A stretch of DNA of 64,000 bases from Couchioplanes caeruleus. Its GTDB lineage: Bacteria > Actinomycetota > Actinomycetes > Mycobacteriales > Micromonosporaceae. A model generated the notes under the pieces. The model was given only the letters and a program-made list of their open reading frames with translations, did no database searches and was not told the origin of the DNA. Below are positions 52,859 to 61,132 of this stretch, in pieces. The translations under genes and the position numbers were made by a program. The stretch is taken from contig NZ_RJKL01000001.1 in assembly GCF_003751945.1 (NCBI RefSeq), positions 5,890,001-5,954,000 on the forward strand, given 5' to 3'. The first letter of the stretch is position 1; every line of letters begins with the position of its first letter.

Positions 52859-53158
52859 TCCAAGCGCGGGTGGCATGCCAAGGTGGCGTGATTCACTGGT
52901 AGACGGGGGTCGGCGCGTTGTCCACGGCTTGACGGAGCCTGGTCATCGGCGCACCATAGAAGAGTCGCCAGTCGCGCCCATCTGTGCTCAGTCGAGTCCT
53001 GAGCGCGGAAATATCTGCCACCCACACAAGTTCGTCGGGTGCAGATCGCTGCCCCACGCGTGCCCGTGGTGCAGGTGTGCGAAACCACTGGGCGCGCGTT
53101 TGGCCGGCCTTTTCGGCAGCGCTTACACAAGAGACGCAGTGTCTCACAAGGAGAAGTC
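52859..53158. other. 300-bp region without a convincing gene
   Basis: Lower in GC than its surroundings. A minus-strand open frame (53147-52893, 84 codons) ends in residues that look somewhat protein-like (ELVWVADISALRTRLSTDGR), but it lacks a ribosome binding site and family match; it may be the tail of a decayed gene. The promoter of the small coiled-coil gene at 53159 should lie here. Confidence 0.4.
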
Positions 53159-53353
53159 ATGGCGAAGGCCCTCTACGGCCACGTAGGTGCGGCGCCCGAC
53201 CGGCGCCTGCTCGACGAGGTCACCCGGCTGCGTTCCAGGGTGCAGGCTATGGAGTTCGAGATCACACGCCTGCGGGCGGAGAACGATCGTCTCGCGGCGG
53301 CGGCCGCGGAGGCGGACGATCTGATGCGGCTGACCGAGCCCGCGCTGACCTGA
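53159..53353 (+). CDS. Small conserved actinobacterial coiled-coil protein
   Basis: A 64-residue protein: KALYGHVGAAPDRRLLDEVT, then a leucine-zipper-like coiled coil (LRSRVQAMEFEITRLRAEND) and an acidic tail. Proteins with this KAL-GHVG opening are, as I recall, common in actinobacteria and uncharacterised. ATG 53159 has AAGGAG upstream. A hairpin terminator follows at 53420. Confidence 0.75.
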   Translation: MAKALYGHVGAAPDRRLLDEVTRLRSRVQAMEFEITRLRAENDRLAAAAAEADDLMRLTEPALT

Positions 53354-53419
53354 GCTCCGCGTGGCGCCGTGACCGGGCGCCCCGCAGTCCCCCTCGCACC
53401 AGGCAACGCCAACAGAACA

Positions 53420-53459
53420 GCGCGCCTCCACAGACACAAGTGGCGGCGCGCATCTTTTT
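53420..53459 (+). terminator. Rho-independent terminator upstream of smc
   Basis: GCGCGCCTCCAC-AGACACAA-GTGGCGGCGCGC (one mismatch) followed by ATCTTTTT. Confidence 0.8.
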
Positions 53460-53786
53460 GAGCCGCGTGCGCGCTGGTGGCCGGGCTGCCCGCCGGTGCC
53501 ACCATCCGCCGCCGAGCCGCGCGCCTACGCCGAGGGCACTGCGGAACACGCTCACCAACGGCGCGGCCGTCGCAGTCGCGTGCCAACTTCAGGCCGATAT
53601 CCTCGCTGTTCGCGCTAGCTTCGTCGCTTTGCGCGCGGACGTGGCTATCCTGTGCTCCGCCGAAAAGGACAAGCAGGCGGTAACAGGCTCAGATGGAGAG
53701 GATCCGGGACGCGCGGCGTGCACGGACACGGCCCGCACCTGCGGGTAACCTCCTGCCGGAGAGCAAACCGCGACCCCCGGAGTCCC
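53460..53786. other. Intergenic region upstream of smc
   Basis: About 330 bases between the terminator and the smc start. No acylphosphatase gene (often next to smc in actinobacteria) or other gene is seen. It presumably carries the smc promoter; no clear -35/-10 pair was found. Confidence 0.5.
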
Positions 53787-56700
53787 GTGCACCTCAAGAG
53801 CCTGACGGTCAAGGGCTTCAAGTCCTTCGCCTCCGCAACGACGCTGCGGCTGGAGCCGGGCATCACCTGTGTGGTGGGCCCCAACGGTTCCGGCAAGTCC
53901 AACGTCGTCGACGCCATCGCCTGGGTCCTCGGCGAGCAGGGCGCCAAGGCGCTGCGCGGCGGCAAGATGGAGGACGTCATCTTCGCCGGCACCGCCGGGC
54001 GGGCGCCGCTCGGCCGCGCCGAGGTGACCCTCACGATCGACAACGGCGACGGGGCGCTGCCCATCGACTACACCGAGGTGTCGATCACCCGCCGGATGTT
54101 CCGCTCCGGCGAGAGCGAGTACGAGATCAACGGCAGCTCCTGCCGCCTGCTCGACATTCAGGAACTGCTGAGCGACTCCGGCATCGGCCGGGAGATGCAC
54201 ATCATCGTCGGCCAGGGCCGGCTCGACGCCATGCTGCACGCCAAGCCCGAGGACCGCCGCGCCTTCATCGAGGAGGCCGCCGGCGTCCTCAAGCATCGCA
54301 AGCGCAAAGAGAAGGCGATCCGCAAGCTCGACGCGATGCAGACCAACCTCAACCGGCTCAACGACCTCACCGCCGAGCTGCGCCGCCAGCTCAAGCCGCT
54401 CGGCAAGCAGGCCGAGGTCGCCCGCCGCGCCGCCGGCATCCAGGCCGATCTGCGCGACGCCCGGCTGCGGCTGCTGGCCGACGACCTGTACACGCTGCGT
54501 ACCACCCTGGACAAGGAGATCGCCGACGAGTCGGCGATGCGCGAGCGCCGCCAGCAGGTCGAGGACGAGAACCGCGAGGTGCAGCGCTGGCTCGCCGACC
54601 TCGAGGCCCAGCACGCCGAGGACGCCCCACTCCTCCAGGCGGCCCAGGACACCTGGTACAAGCTGTCCGCCCTGCAGGAACGCTTCCGCTCCACCGAACA
54701 GCTCGCCTCCGAGCGGCTCCGCCACCTCGCCGCGACCCCCGACGACGAGCGCACCGGCCGAGACCCCGACCAGCTCGTGGCCGAGGCCGAACGGGTCCGC
54801 GAGCAGGAGGAGGAGCTGCGCGAGGCGCTGACCGAGGACCAGATGCGGCTCGCCGAGGCGGTCGAGCACCGGCAGGAGCTGGAACGCCAGCTCGCCGCGG
54901 CCGAGGGCGCCCTGCGTACGGCGGCGAAGGCGATCGCCGACCGGCGTGAGGGCCTCGCGAAGCTGACCGGGCAGGTGCACGCGGCCCAGGCCCGGACGTC
55001 CAGCGCCGCGGAGGAGATCGAACGCCTCGCCGTCGCGCACGACGACGCGCTCATGCGCGCCGAGGCCGCGCAGGCGGAGGTCGATGCGGTCTCCGCGGAG
55101 TCGACCGAGGCCGACCGCGACAACGCCGAGCTGGACGCCCGGCACGCCGAGGCGGTCGCCGCGCACGATCGGTCCGCCGCCGTGGTCAAGGAGCTCTCCG
55201 ACGCCGAGCGCACCGCCGAGAAGGACGCCGCGAGCTGGAAGGCCCGCGAGGAGGCGCTCGCCCTCGGCCTCAAGCGCAAGGACGGCGCCGGCGCGCTGCT
55301 CGGCAAGGCCGACCAGGTCCCCGGCCTGCTCGGCAGCCTCGCCTCGATGCTGACCGTCCGGCCCGGACACGAGGCCGCCCTCGCCGCGGCGCTGGGCGCG
55401 CTCGCCGACGCGGTCGCCCTCAACGGGATCGACGAGGCCGTCGAGGCCATGCGTACGCTCAAGATCTCCGACGCGGGCCGCGCCGCCCTCGTCGTCGCGA
55501 GCCCCGCCGCGCCGGGCATGCAGGGATCGCTCGACTCCCTGCGGCCGTCGCTGCCGGAGGGCGCGGTCTGGGCGCCCGACGTCATCGACTGCCCCGACAC
55601 GATCCGCCCGGCCCTGCACCGCGCCCTGCGCGACGTCGTCCTCGTGCCGGACCTCGCCGCCGCCTCCCGGCTCGTGACCCGGAACGCCGAACTGCGCGCG
55701 GTCACCCCCGACGGCGACGTCCTCGGCGCCCACGCCGCGGCCGGCGGCTCCGGCAAGGCCACCAGCTACATCGAGGTGCAGGCCGCCGTCGACGAGGCCC
55801 GCGCCAACCGGGAAGCCGCCGAGCAGTCCATCGGCGAGCTGAAGGACCGGCTCGCCGAGGCCCGCGCCGAGGTCGCCGAGCACAAGGAAGCGGTCAACGT
55901 CGCCGCCGCCGCCAAGCGCGCCGCCGAGGGCGAACGCAACGCCGCGGCCCGCCGCCTCGCCGAGCTGGGCGCCGCCGCCCGCTCCGCCAAGGCCGAGTCC
56001 GAGCGGCTCGGCGCCTCCCGCCAGAAGGCCGAGGCCAACCGCGACCGCGACCTCGCCGGCCTCACCGAGCTCGAGGAGCGGCTGCGGCTCGCCGAGGCCA
56101 CGCCGATCGACGAGGAGCCGTCCACCGAGGAACGCGACCGGCTCGCCGCGCTCGTGCCCCAGGCCCGCCAGAACGAGATGGAGGTGCGGCTCGCCGTGCG
56201 GACGGCGGAGGAGCGGGTCTCCTCGATCGCCGGACGAGCCGACTCGCTGCTGCGTCAGGCCAACGCCGAGCGCCAGGCCCGGGAACGGGCGGCGGCCCGC
56301 CGGGCCGCCCGCGCCCGCGGTGCCGAGGTCGCCAAGGCGGTCGCGCTGGGCGCCGCGTCGGCGCTGGCCCGGGTGGCGGTCTCCCTGGCCGCCGCGGTCG
56401 AGGTCCGCGACGAACTCGCCCGCGCGCGCACGGCCCGCGAGGCGGAGCTGTCGGAGGTACGGGCCTCCGCCAAGCGCCTCGTCGCCGAGCTCGACCGCCT
56501 CACCAGCGAGGTCCACCGCGACGAGGTGGCCCGCGCCGAGCAGCGCATGCGCATCGAACAGCTCGAGGCCAAGGCGGCCGAGGACTTCTCCCTCGACGTC
56601 GACACCCTCGTCGCCGAGTACGGGCCCGACCAGCTCGTACCCCCGACCCAGGCCGAGGTGGCGCAGGCGGAGAAGGACGGCAAGGACGTACCGGAACCGG

Positions 56701-57368
56701 TGCCGTTCCACCGCCCCACCCAGGAGAAGCGCGCCAACAAGGCGGAACGCGACCTGGCCCTGCTCGGCAAGGTCAACCCGCTCGCCCTGGAGGAGTTCGC
56801 GGCGCTGGAGGAGCGGTTCAAGTTCCTGTCCGACCAGCTCGAGGACCTCAAGGCCACCCGCAAGGACCTGCTCACCGTGGTCAAGGACGTAGACGACCGC
56901 ATCCTCGAGGTCTTCACGTCGGCCTTCGAGGACACCGCCCGCGAGTTCCAGACGGTGTTCCAAGTGCTCTTCCCGGGCGGCGAGGGCCGCCTGGTGCTGA
57001 CCGACCCGGAAGACATGCTGACGACGGGCGTCGAGGTCGAGGCCCGCCCGCCCGGCAAGAAGATCAAGCGTCTGTCGCTGCTGTCCGGTGGTGAAAGATC
57101 CCTGACGGCGGTGGCGATGCTCTGCGCCATCTTCCGTGCCCGGCCCAGCCCCTTCTACATCATGGACGAGGTCGAGGCGGCCCTCGACGACGTCAACCTG
57201 GGCCGTCTGATCACGCTCTTCCAGCAGCTCAGGGAGAAGAGCCAGCTCCTGATCATCACCCACCAGAAGCGGACGATGGAGGTCGCCGACGCCCTGTACG
57301 GCGTCACGATGCGGTCCGGCGTCACGCAGGTGATCAGCCAGCGGCTGAACCGGGAGCCGGAGGACTGA
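53787..57368 (+). CDS. smc: Chromosome segregation ATPase SMC
   Basis: A 1,193-residue SMC protein, the core of the condensin complex with ScpA/ScpB. The N-terminal ATPase half has Walker A GPNGSGKS (31-38). Long coiled coils follow (about 170-500 and 660-980) around a hinge (about 500-650, GALLGKADQVPGLLGSL and the Gly-rich GAHAAAGGSGKAT). The C-terminal half carries the ABC signature LSGGERSLTAVA (from about 1099) and Walker B FYIMDEVEAALDD. The GTG at 53787 is the start where family similarity begins. Confidence 0.98.
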   Translation: MHLKSLTVKGFKSFASATTLRLEPGITCVVGPNGSGKSNVVDAIAWVLGEQGAKALRGGKMEDVIFAGTAGRAPLGRAEVTLTIDNGDGALPIDYTEVSITRRMFRSGESEYEINGSSCRLLDIQELLSDSGIGREMHIIVGQGRLDAMLHAKPEDRRAFIEEAAGVLKHRKRKEKAIRKLDAMQTNLNRLNDLTAELRRQLKPLGKQAEVARRAAGIQADLRDARLRLLADDLYTLRTTLDKEIADESAMRERRQQVEDENREVQRWLADLEAQHAEDAPLLQAAQDTWYKLSALQERFRSTEQLASERLRHLAATPDDERTGRDPDQLVAEAERVREQEEELREALTEDQMRLAEAVEHRQELERQLAAAEGALRTAAKAIADRREGLAKLTGQVHAAQARTSSAAEEIERLAVAHDDALMRAEAAQAEVDAVSAESTEADRDNAELDARHAEAVAAHDRSAAVVKELSDAERTAEKDAASWKAREEALALGLKRKDGAGALLGKADQVPGLLGSLASMLTVRPGHEAALAAALGALADAVALNGIDEAVEAMRTLKISDAGRAALVVASPAAPGMQGSLDSLRPSLPEGAVWAPDVIDCPDTIRPALHRALRDVVLVPDLAAASRLVTRNAELRAVTPDGDVLGAHAAAGGSGKATSYIEVQAAVDEARANREAAEQSIGELKDRLAEARAEVAEHKEAVNVAAAAKRAAEGERNAAARRLAELGAAARSAKAESERLGASRQKAEANRDRDLAGLTELEERLRLAEATPIDEEPSTEERDRLAALVPQARQNEMEVRLAVRTAEERVSSIAGRADSLLRQANAERQARERAAARRAARARGAEVAKAVALGAASALARVAVSLAAAVEVRDELARARTAREAELSEVRASAKRLVAELDRLTSEVHRDEVARAEQRMRIEQLEAKAAEDFSLDVDTLVAEYGPDQLVPPTQAEVAQAEKDGKDVPEPVPFHRPTQEKRANKAERDLALLGKVNPLALEEFAALEERFKFLSDQLEDLKATRKDLLTVVKDVDDRILEVFTSAFEDTAREFQTVFQVLFPGGEGRLVLTDPEDMLTTGVEVEARPPGKKIKRLSLLSGGERSLTAVAMLCAIFRARPSPFYIMDEVEAALDDVNLGRLITLFQQLREKSQLLIITHQKRTMEVADALYGVTMRSGVTQVISQRLNREPED

Positions 57369-57618
57369 GCAGCGGCCGCGCGCCGGTTCCCAGACGGGGC
57401 CGCGCGGGTTCCCAGACGGTCAGGGCCGCCGCACGTATCAGGTTGACGGCGACGATGAGCGGCCGCTTGCCGAGGCGGCCGGGATCGCACGCTCGGGCAC
57501 GGCGTAATCTTGGGCGTCCGAGCGGCGTGCCCTTCGCCGCGTCCGAGGCTCGCCCCCGCGCCAGGTCATGGCGTCGCCGGCCGCTCGGGAAAGCCGTCGA
57601 GAGAGGATCGTTCGCCGC

Positions 57619-58236
57619 ATGCAGCGCCAACCCGCCCAGGCCATGCTCATCGATCTGGACGGCGTCGTCCGCCGCTGGGACCCCGCCGTCGCGGCGGCGG
57701 CCGAGGCGGAGCACTCCCTGCCGGACGGCGTGCTGATGCGGACGGCGTTCTCCTGGGATCTCCTCCGTCCCGCCGTGGCCGGCGAGATCACCGACGCGGA
57801 GTGGATGTACCTCATCGCCAAGCGCCTCCCCCTGCCGGAGGACGAGGCCGCCGCCGCGGTCGCCCAATGGCAGAAGCACCGCGGCACCGTCAACCCGGAG
57901 GCCCTGGCATTCGTCCGGGAGGTCCGGGCGGCGGGTCGCCCCGTGGGACTGGCCACCAACGCGACCGACCGGCTCCGCGAGGACCTCGAATCCCTCGGCC
58001 TCATCGGCGAGTTCGACGCGATCCTCAGCTCCTGGGAGCTGAAGATCCACAAACCGGCCCCGGAGTTCTTCGCGCAGGCCACCGCCGCCCTCGGCATCGA
58101 CCCGCCGTGGGTGCTCTTCGTGGACGACGACGACCGGGTGATCCGCGGGGCCCGTGCGGCCAAGCTGCTCGGTTTCCGGTGGTCGGGCTCGCAGGATCTG
58201 CCCTACCTGCGCAAGGCCCTCGGCCTCCCCGCCTGA
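57619..58236 (+). CDS. HAD-superfamily hydrolase
   Basis: A 205-residue phosphatase of the HAD type with a helical cap. Motif I is LIDLDGVVRRWD, where the nucleophile Asp is followed by LDG. Motif II is ATNAT, motif III the Lys in WELKIHKPAPEFF and motif IV FVDDDDRVIRGA. Substrate unknown. ATG 57619 is used; the frame is open to 57568. Stands alone downstream of smc; a perfect palindrome terminator follows. Confidence 0.9.
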   Translation: MQRQPAQAMLIDLDGVVRRWDPAVAAAAEAEHSLPDGVLMRTAFSWDLLRPAVAGEITDAEWMYLIAKRLPLPEDEAAAAVAQWQKHRGTVNPEALAFVREVRAAGRPVGLATNATDRLREDLESLGLIGEFDAILSSWELKIHKPAPEFFAQATAALGIDPPWVLFVDDDDRVIRGARAAKLLGFRWSGSQDLPYLRKALGLPA

Positions 58237-58344
58237 CAACCCGGGGCTGCCCAGTGGCTCTGTGATGCTCCGATCCGGACATCGACCACCGGTCCGGTGG
58301 CCGTGACAGTGGTCGGCACGGGCGTCGCCTTTGACGAGTGAGTC

Positions 58345-58382
58345 GATGGAGGGCTCCTCTCCGCGGAGAGGAGCCCTCCATC
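58345..58382. terminator. Perfect palindrome terminator between convergent genes
   Basis: GATGGAGGGCTCCTCTCCG and its exact inverse complement make a 38-base uninterrupted palindrome between the HAD gene and the FG-GAP gene. Confidence 0.8.
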
Positions 58383-58390
58383 GTGCCGTT

Positions 58391-58828
58391 CTAGGAACGG
58401 ATAGCCGACGTCGGCACCAGGGATGCCGGCGTAGAGCCCTGCAACCTGTTGTCTCGGTTGCCCGGGTAGACGAACAGGCTGCCGGCGCGCCATTGCACGG
58501 CGAGGTCGTCCTTGCCGTCGCCGGTGAATTCACCCGCGGCGACTCCGACGGCGTCGGAGAGGTCGACTCCCGCAAGGGTGCCGGGAGACCGCAGCACGGC
58601 GGCAGTCGCGGTGCCCGGGTAGAGGCGCGCCTTTCCGCGAAGCGAGGTGTTCTCCCGTGACGGCATCGCTAGCAGATCGTCATGGTTGTCGCCGTCGAAG
58701 CGGCCGCTCACGATCTGGGCGAAGCCGGTCAGCTTCAGGTCCGGTCCGACCTGGTACTGCCCGGCCCGGCGGAAGGCGGCGACGGTGTTCGCGTCGCCCG
58801 CCAGCGCGACGCGCCCGGCTGCTGCCAA
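58391..58828 (-). CDS. 3' part of a secreted ALF-repeat/FG-GAP protein (after frameshift)
   Basis: This 145-codon frame encodes the end of an ALF repeat (RVALAGDANTVAAFRRAGQY) and two FG-GAP/VCBS calcium-binding repeats (GRFDGDNHDDLLAMPSREN and GEFTGDGKDDLAVQWRAGS). Read upstream in the same frame without a start codon it gives EAGHASLAAAG, continuing the ALF repeat of the gene at 58735-59838. It is therefore almost certainly the 3' half of that gene, separated by a one-base loss near 58841-58845, and not an independent gene. The nominal start is TTG 58828. Confidence 0.6.
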   Translation of the reverse strand: MAAAGRVALAGDANTVAAFRRAGQYQVGPDLKLTGFAQIVSGRFDGDNHDDLLAMPSRENTSLRGKARLYPGTATAAVLRSPGTLAGVDLSDAVGVAAGEFTGDGKDDLAVQWRAGSLFVYPGNRDNRLQGSTPASLVPTSAIRS

Positions 58829-59838
58829 GCTTGCATGACCGGCTTCACCGCCCGGTCGACGATGGCCCGGACCGCCGTCCGGTCCTCGGCTTCCTTCTTG
58901 TCCAGGGCGGCCTGGATGTCCCGGTCCTTGGCCTGGTGGATGCCGGTGTCGATGAAGGTTTTCCAGATCGCCGGGTCGAGGCTGCGCGAGGCCTCGACAG
59001 CGGCGTCCTGCACCTTGGTCCCGCCGGCCTCATGGTTCCAGACCGTCACGATGAAGTCACGGTCGGGCAGGTTGAGCAGCTCGTCGGTGACCGGCAGGCC
59101 GATCCGGTTGGCGGCGAAACGCTTCGCGGCACGGACCAACGCGGCGGCCTTCGCGGCTCCCGTCTGCGCCTCGTCCTTGGCGATGCGGTCCTTGGTGTCC
59201 TGCCTCGCGGCCTCTGCGAGCCCCGAAGCGATGAACGCCTGCTGCTGTCCGGCGGTGCCTTGGAGGGCGACGGCGGCCGCGGCCTTGACCTTCGGCCACT
59301 GCGAATCCTCGACGACTCTCTGCCAGATCAGCTCGACGAACTTGGCGTCGGTGCCGTCGAGCAGGGCGGCGTCGGCAGTTACGTTGATGGCGGCGGCGGC
59401 CGTGCTGCGAGCCAGGTCGCTCCGCCGCTTCTCCTCGGCGCTCCGCCGCTCGCGCTCGCGGTCGAGGGCCGCCTGCGCCTCGGTGAGGATGAAGTCGGCG
59501 CAGGCCTGCTCGACGTCCTGCGGCGTGGCGCTGAATGCGAGCTCGGCCGCCACCCGGACCTCGGCGTTCTGAGGTTTGTCCTTGACGTGGGTCCAGATCG
59601 CGATGACGAAATCGCGGTCAACGAGTTCGATCAGGTCCAATCGGCCGCCGAGGCCGAACTTGATGGCGAGGGCCATCTTCTGCTCGTACTCGGTGGCGGC
59701 CAGGACCATTGTCGAGGTGGGCAGTGTTCGCGTCGGAGCAGCGATCGCGGCCGCCGGCGACGCGGCGGTAAGGACCACCGCGGTGAGACCGGCGGCGAGG
59801 AACCTTCGGGTGGTGAACCCGTCGGTGAGGCGTGGCAT
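58735..59838 (-). CDS. Secreted ALF-repeat protein, 5' part (apparent frameshift before FG-GAP domain)
   Basis: A 367-codon frame. The signal peptide (about residues 1-34) ends near AIA. Three complete alanine-rich ALF repeats follow (for example VALQGTAGQQQAFIASGLAE and SLDPAIWKTFIDTGIHQAKD), with Glu/Arg-rich linkers. After VDRAVKPVMQ the frame turns into an Arg/Ser/Thr-rich unrelated tail, while the correct continuation is in the next frame (58391-58828). One missing base in the AAG-CCGG stretch restores a single protein of about 480 residues. Extracellular, role unknown. Confidence 0.8.
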   Translation of the reverse strand: MPRLTDGFTTRRFLAAGLTAVVLTAASPAAAIAAPTRTLPTSTMVLAATEYEQKMALAIKFGLGGRLDLIELVDRDFVIAIWTHVKDKPQNAEVRVAAELAFSATPQDVEQACADFILTEAQAALDRERERRSAEEKRRSDLARSTAAAAINVTADAALLDGTDAKFVELIWQRVVEDSQWPKVKAAAAVALQGTAGQQQAFIASGLAEAARQDTKDRIAKDEAQTGAAKAAALVRAAKRFAANRIGLPVTDELLNLPDRDFIVTVWNHEAGGTKVQDAAVEASRSLDPAIWKTFIDTGIHQAKDRDIQAALDKKEAEDRTAVRAIVDRAVKPVMQAWQQPGASRWRATRTPSPPSAGPGSTRSDRT

Positions 59839-59976
59839 GAAGGTGCGTCCGCGAGGGTCTGCGACGACTCGACGACGAGCGTGGTGTCTCGCCGGTGTTT
59901 TCTGAGGACGGCCCAGCGTTCGCCGAGCGCAAGGCGTGGATCGCAGGCGCGGGTCATCGAGTCGCCGCGCGGTGGG

Positions 59977-60498
59977 TCAGTCGCCGGTTTGGCCGTCGGT
60001 GCGTTCGCGGAGTAGGTCGGCGTGGCCGTTGTGGCGGGCGTATTCCTCGATCATGTGCAGGTAGACCCATCGGAGGCTCGTCGTCGGACGGTTCTCCGTG
60101 GTGAACTCGTGATCGAGAGGCAGGCTCGCCACCGCGGCGCGGGCCGCCTCGATCTCGGCCAGGAACGTGGCGTGGTCCTTCTCCGCGTCGGCCTCCACCA
60201 CGTCGTCGAAGTCGCCGTCAATATTGGTGTCGTCGCAGTAGAGGTAGGAGAGTTGCTGGCCCGCCGCCTGGATGCGGAACCAGCCGCGTTCCACCTCGGT
60301 CATATGCCGGAGGAGCCCGAGCAGCGTCAGCGTGGACGGCTCGACCGCCCTGGTCTTGAGCTGCTCTGCCGAGAGGCCCGCGCATTTCGTCAGCAGGGTC
60401 TGCCGATGCCAATCGAGCCAGCCTTCGAGCATGGCGCGCTCGTCGCCGGTCCGGGGTTCGCTCACTCGTTGCGCCGCAGGCGCGGTCCAAGAAGTCAC
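59977..60498 (-). CDS. DinB-like DUF664 protein (mycothiol-linked metalloenzyme fold)
   Basis: A 173-residue four-helix DinB-fold protein. The metal-binding His residues appear in LRHMTEVERGWFR and HMIEEYARHNGHADLLRER, the pattern of DUF664/MST-type enzymes that use mycothiol or other thiol cofactors for detoxification. Substrate unknown. Start ATG 60498. It stands between the ALF/FG-GAP gene and a PIN-like pair. Confidence 0.9.
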   Translation of the reverse strand: MTSWTAPAAQRVSEPRTGDERAMLEGWLDWHRQTLLTKCAGLSAEQLKTRAVEPSTLTLLGLLRHMTEVERGWFRIQAAGQQLSYLYCDDTNIDGDFDDVVEADAEKDHATFLAEIEAARAAVASLPLDHEFTTENRPTTSLRWVYLHMIEEYARHNGHADLLRERTDGQTGD

Positions 60499-60539
60499 GC
60501 AGACATGGTGGACCGCCCCTACGACAATTCTCGTCCCGG

Positions 60540-60959
60540 TTATGCGTCCCCGGCCGGGACGATGATGATGCGGTCGTCAGCGACCAGGCGCGTGGATTCT
60601 TGCGGTTCGGCCGTCAGGTAGGCCGCTGAGTGCTCGAGGGCTGCCCATATCGCATGCGAACGCGCCAGGTCGCCCCCGGTGAACGCGACGGTACCGGCCA
60701 CGCGGCCCGCGGTCTCGGCCGTCAGGTCGAGTGTGCGGGCGCCGGGCAGGTGGACCAGCACGTCGAGGCGGGCCCGGGCGACCTTGTCGTCCCCGCATCG
60801 CGCGTGAGCGTCGAGGAGAGCGGTTGCCGGGATGCCGACGTATGCGCGTTCGCCGGCAATTTCGGTGATCACCTCGCCGACATGGACATGACCCTGAGCG
60901 TAGGACTGGATCGCCGACCGGTCGAGGACGGCCCGGATCTCCGGGTGCAGGTCGGTCAT
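60540..60959 (-). CDS. PIN-like domain protein (possible toxin)
   Basis: A 139-residue protein with PIN-like features: an early acidic strand AVLDRSAIQSYA, GEVITEIAGE, ALLDAHARCGDDK, an Ala-rich helix before HAIWAALEH and the terminal AAYLTAEP that recalls the VTADP end of VapC proteins. The key acidic residues are less regular than in typical VapC, so it may be a diverged or inactive PIN protein. Its ATG overlaps the stop of a 51-residue upstream partner, the usual antitoxin position. Toxin activity is inference. Confidence 0.6.
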   Translation of the reverse strand: MTDLHPEIRAVLDRSAIQSYAQGHVHVGEVITEIAGERAYVGIPATALLDAHARCGDDKVARARLDVLVHLPGARTLDLTAETAGRVAGTVAFTGGDLARSHAIWAALEHSAAYLTAEPQESTRLVADDRIIIVPAGDA

Positions 60960-61111
60960 GCCGTCGGCTCCTGGTCGGGCCAGCGACCTGCCTCGATCGC
61001 GTCGAGCCGGCGGCGGCTTTCGGCGCGCTGGGCTTCTGTGGGGCGGCGGAGTTTGTCGCGCCAGCGGGCCACACCCTCGTCGGTGATGGCGAAGCCTGCC
61101 GCTTCCAGCAT
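60956..61111 (-). CDS. Small partner of the PIN-like protein (possible antitoxin)
   Basis: A 51-residue protein: MLEAAGFAITDEGVARWRDK, a basic helix (RRPTEAQRAESRRRLDA) and an acidic end. ATG 61111 has AGGA upstream, and its TGA overlaps the start of the PIN-like gene (ATGA). It begins 21 bases after the phoD stop, so all three may be co-transcribed. The size, basic helix and overlap suit an antitoxin, but no known antitoxin fold is certain. Confidence 0.6.
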   Translation of the reverse strand: MLEAAGFAITDEGVARWRDKLRRPTEAQRAESRRRLDAIEAGRWPDQEPTA

Positions 61112-61132
61112 TGTCCTGGTGGTGGCGCTGCG

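Noticed and set aside
52893..53147. Minus-strand 84-codon open frame
   Set aside because: Its C-terminal half looks protein-like, but there is no start signal, neighbour or family; at most a gene remnant.
53589..57263. A 1,224-codon open frame on the minus strand opposite smc
   Set aside because: It is the antisense of smc. The translation is Gly/Leu/Val low-complexity with no domains, a normal artefact of high third-position GC.
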